Positions 23,574 to 33,571 of a stretch of DNA of 64,000 nucleotides are shown piece after piece; within the stretch, counting starts at the first letter, position 1; each line of letters opens with the position of its first letter. The position numbers and the translations under genes were made by a program. The notes under the pieces were generated by a model. That model worked only from the letters and a program-made list of their open reading frames with translations, was not told the DNA's origin and ran no database searches. The DNA is from an uncultured Cohaesibacter sp. (GTDB lineage Bacteria; Pseudomonadota; Alphaproteobacteria; Rhizobiales; Cohaesibacteraceae): contig NZ_OY782764.1 in assembly GCF_963678225.1 (NCBI RefSeq), positions 2,299,001-2,363,000 of the forward strand. The letters are read 5' to 3'.

Positions 23574-26438
23574 TTACCGATCAAGAATACCCGAAGAAAC
23601 AAGGCTCGAATGACCTTTCCGGATCTGGCGCGGTCCTGAAGGGCTCAAGAGACCGATATTGCGCCTTGCCCTGATCCAGCTTGTCATATCCTCAAAGCTG
23701 AGCGGACGCGAAACCAGATAGCCTTGTACCGAGCAATTGGCGATCTGGGATACCGTCGAAAGCTGCTGATGGGTCTCGATGCCTTCGCATACCACGCGTA
23801 ATTGCATGAGCTTGGACATGGACATGACCACGCCCACGATTGCCTTTTGCTTCTTGTTGACCACGATATTGTTGACGAATGACCGGTCAATCTTGATGCC
23901 ATCTACTGGCAAATTGGAAAGATGGGAGAGGGAGGCGTAGCCCGTGCCGAAATCATCCAGCTCCACATGAACGCCGCGCGCCGACAGTGTTTCGAACAAC
24001 TCGTTGATATTCGTATATTGATCATCCAGCAGCACCCCTTCCAGCAGTTCAACAGCCAGAAGGTCCGGGTTGATGTCGTATTTCTCCATGCTCTGGCAGA
24101 AGTCTTCCACTAGAGTCTGTCGCTTGAGATGCGCAGGGGACAGGTTGACCGAAAGGCGTCCAAATTCCAGACCTTCGTCCACCCATTGGCGAACGGACCA
24201 CATGGCCTTCTCGAAAATGGCGTTGCCAAGAGCGGCTGCCATGCCGTTGCTTTCCACGATATCCATGAACAGGCCCGGCGGCAGCTGGCCCCGTTTGGGA
24301 TGGTTCCAGCGCACCAGTGCCTCGATGCCGGTAATACTCTCGTCCAGCGTGCTGATCTGCGGCTGGAAATGCAATTCGAACTGGTCGAGCTTGAGGGCGT
24401 CGCGCACATCTGCTTCGATAGAGGCCTCGCTGTCCAGACGCTCCTTCATTTCCGAGGAGAAGAACTGATAGCCGTCGCGCCCCATTTCCTTGGTCTTGTA
24501 GAGCGCCAGATCAGCATACATCATCAAGGCGGAAAGATCCGTTGCATCATCTGGATAAATGGCGACACCGAGGCTGACCGTCGGCCAGAGGGTTGCATTC
24601 TCATAAGGAACCGGAATGGCAATCAGATCGGTCAGTTCCTGACACAGGCTTTCGAGCTGATGGTTGGTGACATCCTTGACGATGGCAACAAATTCATCGC
24701 CTCCCCAGCGATAGGGCTGGAAGTTGGGAACCTTGGAGGCAAGGAAGGCCAGACGCGAGCCGATTTCCTTGAGCAGATGATCTCCCGAAATATGGCCCAG
24801 CGTGTCGTTGACGCGCTTGAATTTGTCCAGATCAATCTGGATGACCGCAAAACGCGTATCTTTCTGCTTGTTCATGAACAGCGCTTCGAGATCCTGCTGC
24901 CCGTGGGCTCGGTTTGGAAGCGCCGTGAGGGCATCGAAATAGGCAATATGGGTCAACGCGTCCCGCGCGCGCACCAGCTCTGCTTCGCGCAAACGATTGT
25001 TGGTAACATCGGTAAAGTTGGAAATGATGTCACCGTTTGGTAGCTTCGAACTTTGCATCACGAGATAGCGTCCGTCGGTCGTCTCGAAGGAGTCCTCGAA
25101 ATTCTTCGTCGACTTGAAGCGCTCCATGAAAATATCGAGCCAGTTGGCGGGAAGCTCCTCGTTCCATTTCCAGAAATTGATTTCATGCCCTGCTTCAAGC
25201 AGATCACGCGCCGACATCCCCTCATGGATGAGGTGAGCCAGATCTTTGTGATAACTGCGGAAGGCATCGTTGGCGATGACCAGCCGTGCATCTGAATCCC
25301 AAAGGACAAATCCATTGCGCATCGAGTTGATGGAGTTGATCAGGCGTTTGTGGGCCTTTTCCTGCTCCTCCTGAGCTGCCTGAAGTTGTGCGGCGTTGGC
25401 CTTGGCCTCGTTCCTCTGTTGCTCCAGATCCTCGAGCATTTGTTGGCGTTCGGTCACGTCATAGTGAGCTGCAACCACACCCCCGCCTTCCAGAGGCCAG
25501 CAGCGGATCTCTATAATGCGGCCATTCGGCGTCTTTCTGCTCAACTGGAATGGTTGCTTGGTATCAATCAACCGCAGACGCTCTTTTATCAACGAGTCTC
25601 CGTTGATATCGCCGTAGACGCCGAATTCTATGTTCCGGCGAAGGATCGTAGAATAGTTAGTGCCGATGGGAAATTCATTGGCAGTGATCTCTAACAGATC
25701 ATAGAAGGCCTTGTTGGCCAGGATGAGCTTACGATCTTCGTCGAAAACACTGATACCACCGGGGAAATTTTCAAAGGTCGAGTTCAGAAGGTCGCTGCTA
25801 TTCTTGAGTGCGGCTTCATTATTCTTGATCTCGGTAATGTCCGTGCGGATCGATATGATTTCTTCCAGCTTGCCATGGGCATCCATGATTGGCACGATGG
25901 TGGTCGAAATCCAGTAGATCGTCCCGTCCTTGGATTTGTTGCAGATTTCGCCAGTCCAGGTTTCCCCTTTATCGATGGCCTCGTAAATGCCTCTGAAAAA
26001 GGACCGGTCGTGATAGCCTGAGTTGAGGATATGGTGATCCTTGCCGATCAGTTCCTCACGTGTATAGCCAGAAACCTCGCAGAATCTGTCGTTGGCATAC
26101 AGGATGCGACCTTTGGGATCTGTAATCGAAACGATGGCATGGGCATCAATACCCAGTTTGTGAGAGGTCAGTCTGGACGCCAGTTTTCGTGACTTGTCAC
26201 GTTCCATGGCCAGTGCATCAGCTTGTTTCTTTCTCTCTTTGTAGCCGAAATACAAAAGACCGGCGAAAACGATCAGCAGAAGAAAGAGAAATTGGGAAAC
26301 CCCTTTGAGCAGCACACCTCCACTCTCGAATTCGGACATCTCAAAAAATTGGGCAAGCAGTATTTCATCCAGCAAAGTCAGGGCTACAATGCCCGCAATC
26401 AATGCAATAAATTGGTTCTTCTTAACAAGATGTCTCAT
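23574..26438 (-). CDS. Membrane PAS-GGDEF-EAL cyclic-di-GMP protein
   Basis: 954 residues. Two membrane helices (about 10-30 and 48-66) are followed by a PAS domain (about 95-205; YANDRFCEVSGYTREEL), a second PAS (about 215-335), a coiled coil (about 335-375), a third PAS (about 375-490), then GGDEF (RWGGDEFVAIV intact, so diguanylate cyclase activity is possible) and EAL (GIEALVRWNHP, DDFGTGYASL and KIDRSFV intact, so phosphodiesterase activity is possible). It links an unknown redox or ligand signal to the motile/sessile switch. Its neighbours on both sides are chemoreceptors, which suits a role in motility control. Confidence 0.92.
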   Translation of the reverse strand: MRHLVKKNQFIALIAGIVALTLLDEILLAQFFEMSEFESGGVLLKGVSQFLFLLLIVFAGLLYFGYKERKKQADALAMERDKSRKLASRLTSHKLGIDAHAIVSITDPKGRILYANDRFCEVSGYTREELIGKDHHILNSGYHDRSFFRGIYEAIDKGETWTGEICNKSKDGTIYWISTTIVPIMDAHGKLEEIISIRTDITEIKNNEAALKNSSDLLNSTFENFPGGISVFDEDRKLILANKAFYDLLEITANEFPIGTNYSTILRRNIEFGVYGDINGDSLIKERLRLIDTKQPFQLSRKTPNGRIIEIRCWPLEGGGVVAAHYDVTERQQMLEDLEQQRNEAKANAAQLQAAQEEQEKAHKRLINSINSMRNGFVLWDSDARLVIANDAFRSYHKDLAHLIHEGMSARDLLEAGHEINFWKWNEELPANWLDIFMERFKSTKNFEDSFETTDGRYLVMQSSKLPNGDIISNFTDVTNNRLREAELVRARDALTHIAYFDALTALPNRAHGQQDLEALFMNKQKDTRFAVIQIDLDKFKRVNDTLGHISGDHLLKEIGSRLAFLASKVPNFQPYRWGGDEFVAIVKDVTNHQLESLCQELTDLIAIPVPYENATLWPTVSLGVAIYPDDATDLSALMMYADLALYKTKEMGRDGYQFFSSEMKERLDSEASIEADVRDALKLDQFELHFQPQISTLDESITGIEALVRWNHPKRGQLPPGLFMDIVESNGMAAALGNAIFEKAMWSVRQWVDEGLEFGRLSVNLSPAHLKRQTLVEDFCQSMEKYDINPDLLAVELLEGVLLDDQYTNINELFETLSARGVHVELDDFGTGYASLSHLSNLPVDGIKIDRSFVNNIVVNKKQKAIVGVVMSMSKLMQLRVVCEGIETHQQLSTVSQIANCSVQGYLVSRPLSFEDMTSWIRARRNIGLLSPSGPRQIRKGHSSLVSSGILDR

Positions 26439-26600
26439 CGCCTACTCAGCCCCGTTTGTCCCGCTATTTGCTCCATGCTTGTGTCCTGTTTGACAGGTGT
26501 GTTCTGTGCATGTTTTGCAAATTTACAGAGGTGATCTTTGGGACTGTCTCAAAAAATGCTGAAATAAGTATAAATAGAAACAATAGATTTCTGGTTACTA

Positions 26601-26633
26601 TAAAACAAAAACTGCGCTCATTTGAGCGCAGTT
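26601..26633 (-). terminator. Terminator after the second Cache chemoreceptor gene
   Basis: Eleven-base-pair stem (26610-26620 with 26623-26633; effective loop of 4), followed on the minus strand by TTTTGTTTT. Confidence 0.85.
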
Positions 26634-26683
26634 AAGAAAAAGAAGGACTTTTTTAATCGTAAACTCAAAAGAGAGTTTTCTCG

Positions 26684-28438
26684 TTAGCACACCCGAGAGA
26701 TTTCGATACTTTTATCTTTCGAGTTGCTTTGTTCTCGAATTGTATTGAGGAAAACCTCAACTTGAGAGGATAGTGTTTCGATCTGCTCGCGCAAGCCATT
26801 GGTATTGTGAGACATGGTCTCGGCGCTCTTCGAGTTGGAATTCACCAAATCACTCATGACATTGGTATTATTGGCAATATCCCGCGTGCCTGATGCGGCC
26901 TGAGCGATATTCTCGCTGATTTCGCCGGCCGCAACTCCCTGTTGCTCGACAGCGGCAGCGATGGTTCCAGAGATAGCAGTCATCTGATGAATGATATTCT
27001 CCACCTCACCAACAGCATCCACTGCATCGCCGATGCTGTTCTGGATGGACGAGATCTGGCCGGAAATTTCTTCGGTGGCCTTGCCGGTCTGGGCTGCCAG
27101 ATCCTTGACCTCGGCGGCGACCACGGCAAAGCCCCGCCCTGCTTCGCCTGCGCGGGCTGCCTCAATCGTGGCATTGAGCGCCAGAAGATTGGTCTGGGCT
27201 GCGATATCCTGTATCAGCCCGACGATCCGCCCTATGGCGGTGGATGCGTTCGACAGGGTTGAGATCACATCACTTGCGCGTTTGACTTCATCCACGGCAT
27301 GTTGTGACACCTTGCCGCTTTCGCTCACCTGACTGGAAATTTCGCAGATGGAAACGGTCATTTCTTCCGAGGCACTGGCCACTGTTTCAACATTGTTGCT
27401 GGCTTCTTCCATGGATGACTGCACTGAATGCAAGCGCTCGTTATTTTCTACAGACCGGTTTGCTAGTCCTTCGGATTCGGAACCAAGCTGGCTTGCTGCC
27501 TGTTGCACCTGCGTAATGATAGACCCAACCTGACGATCAAATGAGTCAGCAAGCTCGCGGACCATCTGGCATCGCTCGGCTTCTGCTTCGGCCTCTCTCA
27601 AGGCCTGCTGGCGTTCCAGCTCTTTGCGTTCTCTTGCATTGTCTCTGAAAACCAGCATGGCGCGGTTCATATTGCCAATCTCGTCCTGACGATCGGTTTC
27701 AGCCACATCTACATTCAGGTCGCCCTCGGCCAGCTTCAGCATCGAGTGAACCAGCTTTCTGATCGGTCTTGTGAGAGAGGTGGCGAGCAGGGCTGAACTG
27801 GCCACGATGACGAGGAAGATGAATGCCGAACTGGTCAGCAAGCTTGTCAAATTGTCCCAGAATGTTGCTTCCAGATCATCGATATAGGTGCCGGTGCCGA
27901 CAATCCAGCCCCATGGCTGGTAGGCTTGGACATAGGACATTTTGGGCGAGGGTTCCGTGCTGCCCGGATGCGGCCATGAATAGGCGACAACGCCGCCCCC
28001 CGGCTGGCGACCCACTTTCACGAATTCCTGAAAATACAGCAGGCCATTGGGATCTTTCGCCTCGGTATAGTTCTTCCCTACGGTAGACGGATCCGTCCCA
28101 TGCATCAGCATGCGATGATTCATGTCGTTGATCCAGAAATAGTTGGAGCCATCATAGCGCAACTTGGAGAGCAACGCCTTGGCGACCTCTTGTGCCTTCT
28201 CTTCGCTGATGGCGCCACTTTTTGCATCTTCATGCAAGGCGGTAATGGTCGTCAGCGCGGACTGGACAAGATGCTGCAGTTCCGTTGCTTTGGACTTCTC
28301 AAGGTCATGCTTGCTGACAATACTTGCCTGCAAAGTAATGGCGCCAATGCCCAATATTGCCAGAAAGACAATGGAATAGATTTTGGCCGTCAAACCGCGA
28401 GCCCAGTGGGGCAAAAGCGCGTAAATAGGGGAAAACAT
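26684..28438 (-). CDS. Methyl-accepting chemotaxis protein with single Cache domain (second copy type)
   Basis: 584 residues with the same layout as the chemoreceptor at 21598-23295: TM1 ([19 protein letters not shown]), sCache_2 sensor ([20 protein letters not shown], then AYSWPHPGS and [15 protein letters not shown]), TM2, HAMP and a signalling domain with the tip [20 protein letters not shown]. The sensors differ clearly in sequence, so the ligands probably differ. The ATG at 28438 has GGAG 8 nt upstream; the longer frame adds 34 Cys-rich residues in the leader. It lacks a CheR-binding pentapeptide, ending in a polar tail. Confidence 0.92.
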   Translation of the reverse strand: MFSPIYALLPHWARGLTAKIYSIVFLAILGIGAITLQASIVSKHDLEKSKATELQHLVQSALTTITALHEDAKSGAISEEKAQEVAKALLSKLRYDGSNYFWINDMNHRMLMHGTDPSTVGKNYTEAKDPNGLLYFQEFVKVGRQPGGGVVAYSWPHPGSTEPSPKMSYVQAYQPWGWIVGTGTYIDDLEATFWDNLTSLLTSSAFIFLVIVASSALLATSLTRPIRKLVHSMLKLAEGDLNVDVAETDRQDEIGNMNRAMLVFRDNARERKELERQQALREAEAEAERCQMVRELADSFDRQVGSIITQVQQAASQLGSESEGLANRSVENNERLHSVQSSMEEASNNVETVASASEEMTVSICEISSQVSESGKVSQHAVDEVKRASDVISTLSNASTAIGRIVGLIQDIAAQTNLLALNATIEAARAGEAGRGFAVVAAEVKDLAAQTGKATEEISGQISSIQNSIGDAVDAVGEVENIIHQMTAISGTIAAAVEQQGVAAGEISENIAQAASGTRDIANNTNVMSDLVNSNSKSAETMSHNTNGLREQIETLSSQVEVFLNTIREQSNSKDKSIEISRVC

Positions 28439-28921
28439 GATCGGGGCTCCAATGACAATTGCCGGCCACCCACAGGCCAGACAGATGGCACAAGTGAACT
28501 CGTGATAATTGACAATAGAATTGAGAATAATAGTTAACAATTTGAAAAATCATAAGTATTGATGATAAAAAATGCACCTGAAACTAGTAGTAAACACTTA
28601 TTTTGGGCCATTTTATTAAAGTTCATAAATTAAATTATTTGAATATGTTCTATATTGAAGCGTTTCTACGGGAAAAATATCCTAATATGAATATACATAA
28701 TGAGGTGGGTAAATTTTACCAAATATAAATTTGATTATTTGATGGAATACATAAATTAAATCTGTGTTTTGATTTGTTAATACGTGAACAAAAATGAATG
28801 CATTAAATGCTCGCCTTTCTATTCTGGTTTTACGCGCTTCGAAGAAGCAACGCAGACAGCAAGGATATGGCAGGCTGGGGCATCTGATGGGCCTTGAAAA
28901 TGCCGGTCGATGCACCTGCCT
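28439..28921. other. AT-rich intergenic stretch
   Basis: About 480 nt, AT-rich in its centre, between the chemoreceptor promoter and the end of the corrinoid operon. A 77-codon minus-strand frame at 28682-28915 is compositionally unlike its neighbours and has no ribosome site. Near 28861-28921 the minus strand could fold a GGCAGG/CCTGCC stem, but without a T run. Confidence 0.45.
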
Positions 28922-30010
28922 TTATTGGGCTGCTGCTGTCAACACGTCTCTTGCGATGGATGATGCAAGTCCGTCGACAATGAAGACCAATCCGGATTGC
29001 CGAACGCCCTCCGGCCAGGCAGTGAGAGCTACAGGAGGATGCATCAACTCCTGCACCCCTTGAAGGAGGGTTGGGTTTGCTTCACCCTCAAACTGAACAA
29101 GCCCCTTGAACCGCAGTAGCTTATCCCCGTGGACCCGCCCCAGCTCTTCCAGCGCATCCATAAGGGATGCACGGAGAGGAGGTCGGTCAAATGGCACCAG
29201 AAAGGTTTGAATCCCCACACCATCCTGATGGTGATGATCATGGTGGTTATGGCCATGCTGGTCGGCATTATCGTGATCGTGATGATGATCATGACTAACA
29301 TGTTCTTGTTCTGGCGCCAGAAGAGATCTACCGACATCGACCCGCCCGTCACCGAGCACCATCTGCGGATCAATCCTGCCCGCAACAGGCACAAAGATAT
29401 CGGCTCCCGGGTTCAACTGGTTCAACCTGTTTTCAAGAGCATTCAGCTTGCACTCTGTTGCCAGATCGCTTTTGCTGATCAGAAGACAGTCGGCCATCGC
29501 AGCCTGGTGCAGGCATTCTTTGTGGCTCTCCAGTGTCCGGCTGCCATGGACGCAATCCACCACGGTGACAACACGGCCCAGATGATAGCTTTCCTGCAAG
29601 AGAGGATCGGTCATCAGGATCTGCATGATAGGGGCGGGGTCGGCAAGGCCGGTGGTTTCCAGAATGACATGATCAAAGGGAGGTAACAGATCTGCATCTC
29701 GCTGGGCTGCAAGATCGAGGAGCACAACGGCCATTTCGCCACGCAACGAGCAACAAACACAGCCGGATTTCAGCAATACCACATCATCGGTAAGATTTTC
29801 GATCAATAGATGATCGATCCCCACTTCGCCGAATTCATTGACGAGAACAAGGCTGGTCTTGAAGCGCTCATCCTGAAGAATACCATTAAGAAGCGTCGTT
29901 TTGCCCGCGCCCAGAAATCCGGTGATGATTGTGACCGGAATGGTGGAGGCGTCGTCCTCCGGGGGAGGTGTTTGTGCATCAGACAGTGCATCAGACAGTG
30001 TATCAGACAT
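28922..30010 (-). CDS. CobW/COG0523-family GTPase with His-rich loop
   Basis: 362 residues. Walker A GFLGAGKTT (31-39), the metal-binding CxCC motif (Cys84, Cys86, Cys87), the Walker B region ETTGLADPAP and the base-recognition SKSD (in place of NKxD). A loop at about 240-265 is very rich in His and Asp (for example HDHHHDHDNADQHGHNHHD), a metal store or sensor. The C-terminal CobW_C domain follows. COG0523 proteins insert or deliver metals; in this operon the natural client would be cobalt or the corrinoid machinery, but zinc for the methyltransferases is equally possible (inference). Last gene of the operon; its start overlaps the DUF1638 gene by 8 nt. Confidence 0.9.
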   Translation of the reverse strand: MSDTLSDALSDAQTPPPEDDASTIPVTIITGFLGAGKTTLLNGILQDERFKTSLVLVNEFGEVGIDHLLIENLTDDVVLLKSGCVCCSLRGEMAVVLLDLAAQRDADLLPPFDHVILETTGLADPAPIMQILMTDPLLQESYHLGRVVTVVDCVHGSRTLESHKECLHQAAMADCLLISKSDLATECKLNALENRLNQLNPGADIFVPVAGRIDPQMVLGDGRVDVGRSLLAPEQEHVSHDHHHDHDNADQHGHNHHDHHHQDGVGIQTFLVPFDRPPLRASLMDALEELGRVHGDKLLRFKGLVQFEGEANPTLLQGVQELMHPPVALTAWPEGVRQSGLVFIVDGLASSIARDVLTAAAQ

Positions 30011-30683
30011 GGACCATCTCTCCCTCCTGCATCATCATTTCCAGCGTTATCGGCGCTCCGGGCGGCACAATCAACACATCCCGATTGGTTTGGCCATCGA
30101 CCATTTGCCGGATGAGCTCTGTCGTTCCCTCAATCTCCACATAGTCGAGCCCAAAGGTGTCGGCCATGGCGCGGGCATAGGCCTTGTCCCCCTCCAGATC
30201 GGGAGCAGATGGCATGATAATATGGGCGATGCGGTCATAATGGCCCAGCATCTTTTTCATCAGTTTGAGGGCTTTTTCCTCACCGCGCCGTTCCTTCATG
30301 CGGTGATATTCATCAAACAGAGAGCCCGTGCCATCGCCAACCCAGCCACGGCTTATAAAATAGGCCCCCGGTTCATTATGCGCCCGTTGCCTCTGGTCTT
30401 CTTTCGAGCCAAGAAATACACCAATACAATCGTCGGTCTTGAAAAGCACAAGATGGGAATTCTGCGCGACGAGCCCGACGGTGGCTTGCGAGCAGAGGCC
30501 ATAGCCAAGAAAGATCGGGTCATACAGACCATCAGCCCGGCTCACCGCTTCTTGCAGGGTGCCGCGCAGCTTGTTGGGGCGGGTATGCAGGCTGATGTCG
30601 AAAATCTCGACGTCTGCATCCTCTGGCAAGAGCGCTCGCATTTCCGCTTCCATGACGTTGCAGGTGATGGCTTTTGCGACCAT
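30003..30683 (-). CDS. DUF1638 protein of corrinoid methyltransferase clusters
   Basis: 226 residues, soluble. The family features are visible: ITCNVMEAE at the start, GYGLCSQATVGL in the middle, DDCIGVFLGS and the C-terminal DVLIVPPGAPITLEMM. DUF1638 genes occur repeatedly beside corrinoid proteins and their methyltransferases, but no activity is established. GAGAAGGA precedes the ATG. Between the activator gene (29 nt gap) and the CobW gene (8 nt overlap), so it is clearly operonic. Confidence 0.88.
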   Translation of the reverse strand: MVAKAITCNVMEAEMRALLPEDADVEIFDISLHTRPNKLRGTLQEAVSRADGLYDPIFLGYGLCSQATVGLVAQNSHLVLFKTDDCIGVFLGSKEDQRQRAHNEPGAYFISRGWVGDGTGSLFDEYHRMKERRGEEKALKLMKKMLGHYDRIAHIIMPSAPDLEGDKAYARAMADTFGLDYVEIEGTTELIRQMVDGQTNRDVLIVPPGAPITLEMMMQEGEMVHV

Positions 30684-30712
30684 GTCCTTGTCCTTCTCTC
30701 TATTCCCTCAAT

Positions 30713-32356
30713 TCAGAGTTTGCTGCGGGCGATGAAAGCGCGCTGGAAGGCTGCATCCGAGGCAAGCTCGAGATAGGAAACCGAGCGCGCCAGTGCGGTA
30801 GCCTTGCGCCGTGCTGCCATGCAAACAGACAGGCGCCGCACGCCAGCCGCAGCAGCATTACCCACCTGCTTCATGCGCTCCCGCGGTAGATCGGGGAAGA
30901 GGCCAATGGCGACAGCCTCCTCGATGTTGATATAGCGCCCGAAGGCGCCCGCGATGATCATCTGGCCCAGATCGTCTTCTGCAAGCCCGGCGTGGCTGAG
31001 CAGGCAATCCAGACCTGCCCGGATCGCAGCCTTGGCCAATTGCACGTTGCGCACATCATCCTGTGTGAATAGCACCGGCAGCGCCTTTTGCGCCGGGTCG
31101 CGCCAGAGCACCAGTTCACGTTGCTTGCCATTGACTGCAATCGGGGCATCGGTCTGCAGGCGTCCGCGGTGATTGACGAGACCGGCATCCACCAGCGCCG
31201 CCATGGCAGAGACCACGCCAGAACCGCAAATGCCCACCGGCTCCTTGTCACGAATGACCTTCAGCGACACATCGCTGTTGGCGATGCTTACGGCTTCAAC
31301 AGCGCCGGGCGCTGCGCGCATGCCACAGCTTAGCCTGCCGCCCTCAAAGGCCGGGCCCGATGCGCAGGAAACGCTGGTCAACTGGCCATCTTTGAACAGC
31401 CCGATTTCCGTGTTGGTGCCGATGTCGAGCATAACCCAACAATCCGCTTTGACCGAAAGAGATGTTTCGAACAGTGAGGTCACATGATCACCACCAACAA
31501 AACCGGCGATGCTTGGTGCGACATAGAGCTGCGCGCCTTTTGCAAAGGGCAGGCCCATATCTGATGCCAAACCCTCGAAGGGATCCGTGACCGCTGGTGC
31601 ATAGGGAGTGCTTAGCAGACTGCCTATCGGCCATCCCATGGCCAGATGCTGCATAGCGGTGTTGCCCGCCAGAGAAACCAGCGCAATGGTATCTGTTTGC
31701 CCTGCTGTCATGCGTTCGGCCAGCCTCGTTATGGCATCCATTGCCGCGTCCTTGAGAGCCGTAGCATTGGCCAAACAGCTGTTGGCCGCCCCTAGTCGAC
31801 TGATCACATCTGCGCCGAATGCGGATTGAGGATTGGTGCTGGCGCTCGTCTTGAAGACCGCGCCCGTGGTCATATCGATGAGTGCTGCGGCAATGTTGGT
31901 TGTGCCAAGATCCACCGCCAATGCCAGTGGGGGGCCGTTAATGGAGCCAACCCTGTGGCGCGCGCCAATCTGCCAGATACCGCTTTCATCTGTTGGCTGT
32001 GCAAGCGGCTCCTCGATCGGAACGGATGCTGTGCCGCCATCCTGTCCGAGCGCGATATTGGCCGCATAGCTTTTGGCTGGAATATGAATAGTAAGGGGAG
32101 CTTCGATCACGGTCTGGCAGGCGCGTCGCCATCCGGCCTTTATCTCATCTGCGCTGAAGCGGTCTTCGTCTGCACGAGATGGAAGGGGAACGTCTCCCGC
32201 TTCACTTTCCAGCCGCACGATACAGCTTTTGCAAATGCCGCGACCAGCACAGGCGGATTCCACCCGCACACCGGCCCGCCTTGCAGCATCGAGCAACAGC
32301 GCGCCGTCCTCAGCTTCGATGACAGCTCCGGAAGGTTGAAAGGAGACCGAGACCAT
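30713..32356 (-). CDS. RACo-type reductive activator of corrinoid proteins (2Fe-2S, ASKHA/DUF4445)
   Basis: 547 residues. An N-terminal ferredoxin-like 2Fe-2S domain (Cys36, Cys42, Cys45, Cys80) is followed by a linker and a C-terminal actin-like (ASKHA) ATPase domain (DLGTTNIAAALID, SLAGNTAMQHLAMG, LDIGTNTEIGLF, GICGSGVVSAMAALVDAG, GAFGRYINIEEAVAIGLFPD). Proteins of this type use ATP to reduce an inactivated Co(II) corrinoid to the active Co(I) form. The ATG at 32356 is preferred over TTG at 32368. It lies just after two methyltransferases and the corrinoid protein, its expected partner. Confidence 0.93.
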   Translation of the reverse strand: MVSVSFQPSGAVIEAEDGALLLDAARRAGVRVESACAGRGICKSCIVRLESEAGDVPLPSRADEDRFSADEIKAGWRRACQTVIEAPLTIHIPAKSYAANIALGQDGGTASVPIEEPLAQPTDESGIWQIGARHRVGSINGPPLALAVDLGTTNIAAALIDMTTGAVFKTSASTNPQSAFGADVISRLGAANSCLANATALKDAAMDAITRLAERMTAGQTDTIALVSLAGNTAMQHLAMGWPIGSLLSTPYAPAVTDPFEGLASDMGLPFAKGAQLYVAPSIAGFVGGDHVTSLFETSLSVKADCWVMLDIGTNTEIGLFKDGQLTSVSCASGPAFEGGRLSCGMRAAPGAVEAVSIANSDVSLKVIRDKEPVGICGSGVVSAMAALVDAGLVNHRGRLQTDAPIAVNGKQRELVLWRDPAQKALPVLFTQDDVRNVQLAKAAIRAGLDCLLSHAGLAEDDLGQMIIAGAFGRYINIEEAVAIGLFPDLPRERMKQVGNAAAAGVRRLSVCMAARRKATALARSVSYLELASDAAFQRAFIARSKL

Positions 32357-32472
32357 TGAGATTTCCAAAAAGGTTAAGCAACTTGTTGTTTGGGATGTTG
32401 CATTTTAGGGGGACCGGCGTGGGAGAACTCGCCGATCCGTATAGGACTGTTCTTCTCAATGAAGGCCAGTCG

Positions 32473-33480
32473 TCAGGCGAGAGCCGCGTTGTAATCCGCA
32501 AGGACTGCAAAGAACGCATCGATATTGGCGATAGGCGTGCCCGGTGGAATGTCACAGCCTGAAGACAGTACAAAATTGCCATAAGGCTTCATGTCTTCCA
32601 GGAGTGCTTTGGTTGCGTCTGCCACCATTTCCGGCGTACCGATGCGGAACAGGGCTGCGGGGTCGATATTGCCCGAGAAGAGTCGGTCTTGGGGCATCTG
32701 CACGGCGATATCAGTCATCTTGACCGTATTGCCCAGATGCAGCATGGCAGCGCCTGTCTCCAACATGGATGGAATCTGCTTGGTCGCATTGCCGCAGTTA
32801 TGCAGCACGACAGCAAAGCTCTCGTCCTGAACCAGATCCACCAACTCCTTGACATAGTCCATGGCAAAGCTCTTGGCCGCTTTGGGAGAAATGAGACCGG
32901 CAAGGGGTTCGGCAATCACGACACCGGCGACACCGGTTTTCTTGACTTCCAGCAAATAGGCCTTGAGGAACTCATTGGCCTTGGCCAGCGTTGCTTCCAC
33001 CAGTTCGGGCTTCTTGCGGGTCGCCAGAAGTGTCTTGTTGATGTCAATCAGACGACCGGCCAGCGAGAAGGGGCCGATCACGCCGCCAAATACGGGGCGA
33101 TCGGTGATCGATTTGGCAGTCTGTTCCATCCCCAGCAGATATTCGCCAAGGCGCTTGGCATCCACTGCCGGTACGGGCAGGGCTTCAGCTGCCGCAACAT
33201 CAGCTACCAGCGAGCCAACGGCATTGGGCACTTCTTCTTCGGAAAACACGATTTCAGCGCCAAAAGCTTCCGCCTCCACAGACAGATCCATCATGGAGAC
33301 GGCCGCCGCTGTCGGGTAGCGTTCGGCCAGCGCTGTGATGACTTCTGCCTGTTTTTTGCCGCTGGTGACAACCTCCATGAGGGAGGTGCCGGTAAGTTCC
33401 ATGCCCGGATAGGTCATAACGGGAACTGCGGAAACTCCGGGAGCGTCAAGAAGCGAGGTCTTCCATTCAGTAATGTTCAT
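32473..33480 (-). CDS. UroD-fold methyltransferase, MtaA/MtbA-like (methylcorrinoid:acceptor type)
   Basis: 335 residues, uroporphyrinogen decarboxylase fold. Unlike HemE it has a zinc site of the MtaA/MtbA kind: His-x-Cys in VVLHNCGN and a distant Cys in LSSGCDIPPGTP (79 residues apart). MtaA/MtbA proteins move a methyl group from the corrinoid protein to a zinc-activated thiol, coenzyme M in methanogens. This organism should not have coenzyme M, so the acceptor is probably another thiol or a folate (inference). The corrinoid protein and a second UroD-fold protein are encoded just upstream. An alternative reading makes this the first methyltransferase. Confidence 0.85.
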   Translation of the reverse strand: MNITEWKTSLLDAPGVSAVPVMTYPGMELTGTSLMEVVTSGKKQAEVITALAERYPTAAAVSMMDLSVEAEAFGAEIVFSEEEVPNAVGSLVADVAAAEALPVPAVDAKRLGEYLLGMEQTAKSITDRPVFGGVIGPFSLAGRLIDINKTLLATRKKPELVEATLAKANEFLKAYLLEVKKTGVAGVVIAEPLAGLISPKAAKSFAMDYVKELVDLVQDESFAVVLHNCGNATKQIPSMLETGAAMLHLGNTVKMTDIAVQMPQDRLFSGNIDPAALFRIGTPEMVADATKALLEDMKPYGNFVLSSGCDIPPGTPIANIDAFFAVLADYNAALA

Positions 33481-33518
33481 TCTATTTCTCTCTTATCACG
33501 ATTGAAAGTCGAGGACAT

Positions 33519-33548
33519 CCCGGCAGAGGGTGCTGCTCCTCCGCCGGG
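33519..33548 (-). repeat. Intercistronic hairpin between the two methyltransferase genes
   Basis: Inverted repeat 33519-33529 with 33538-33548 (11 bp including one G-U pair in the minus-strand RNA, 8-nt loop) in the 91-nt gap. No T run follows, so it is more likely an mRNA stabiliser or processing site than a terminator. Confidence 0.6.
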
Positions 33549-33571
33549 ACATCGAGAAGCGCCACTGGGGA

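Noticed and set aside
28682-28915. A 77-codon minus-strand frame
   Set aside because: AT-rich and Cys/Pro/Arg-rich, with no ribosome site and no domain.
29225-29330. Tandem repeat of GAT/CAT-like triplets
   Set aside because: Explained by the His/Asp-rich metal loop of the CobW protein, not an independent repeat element.
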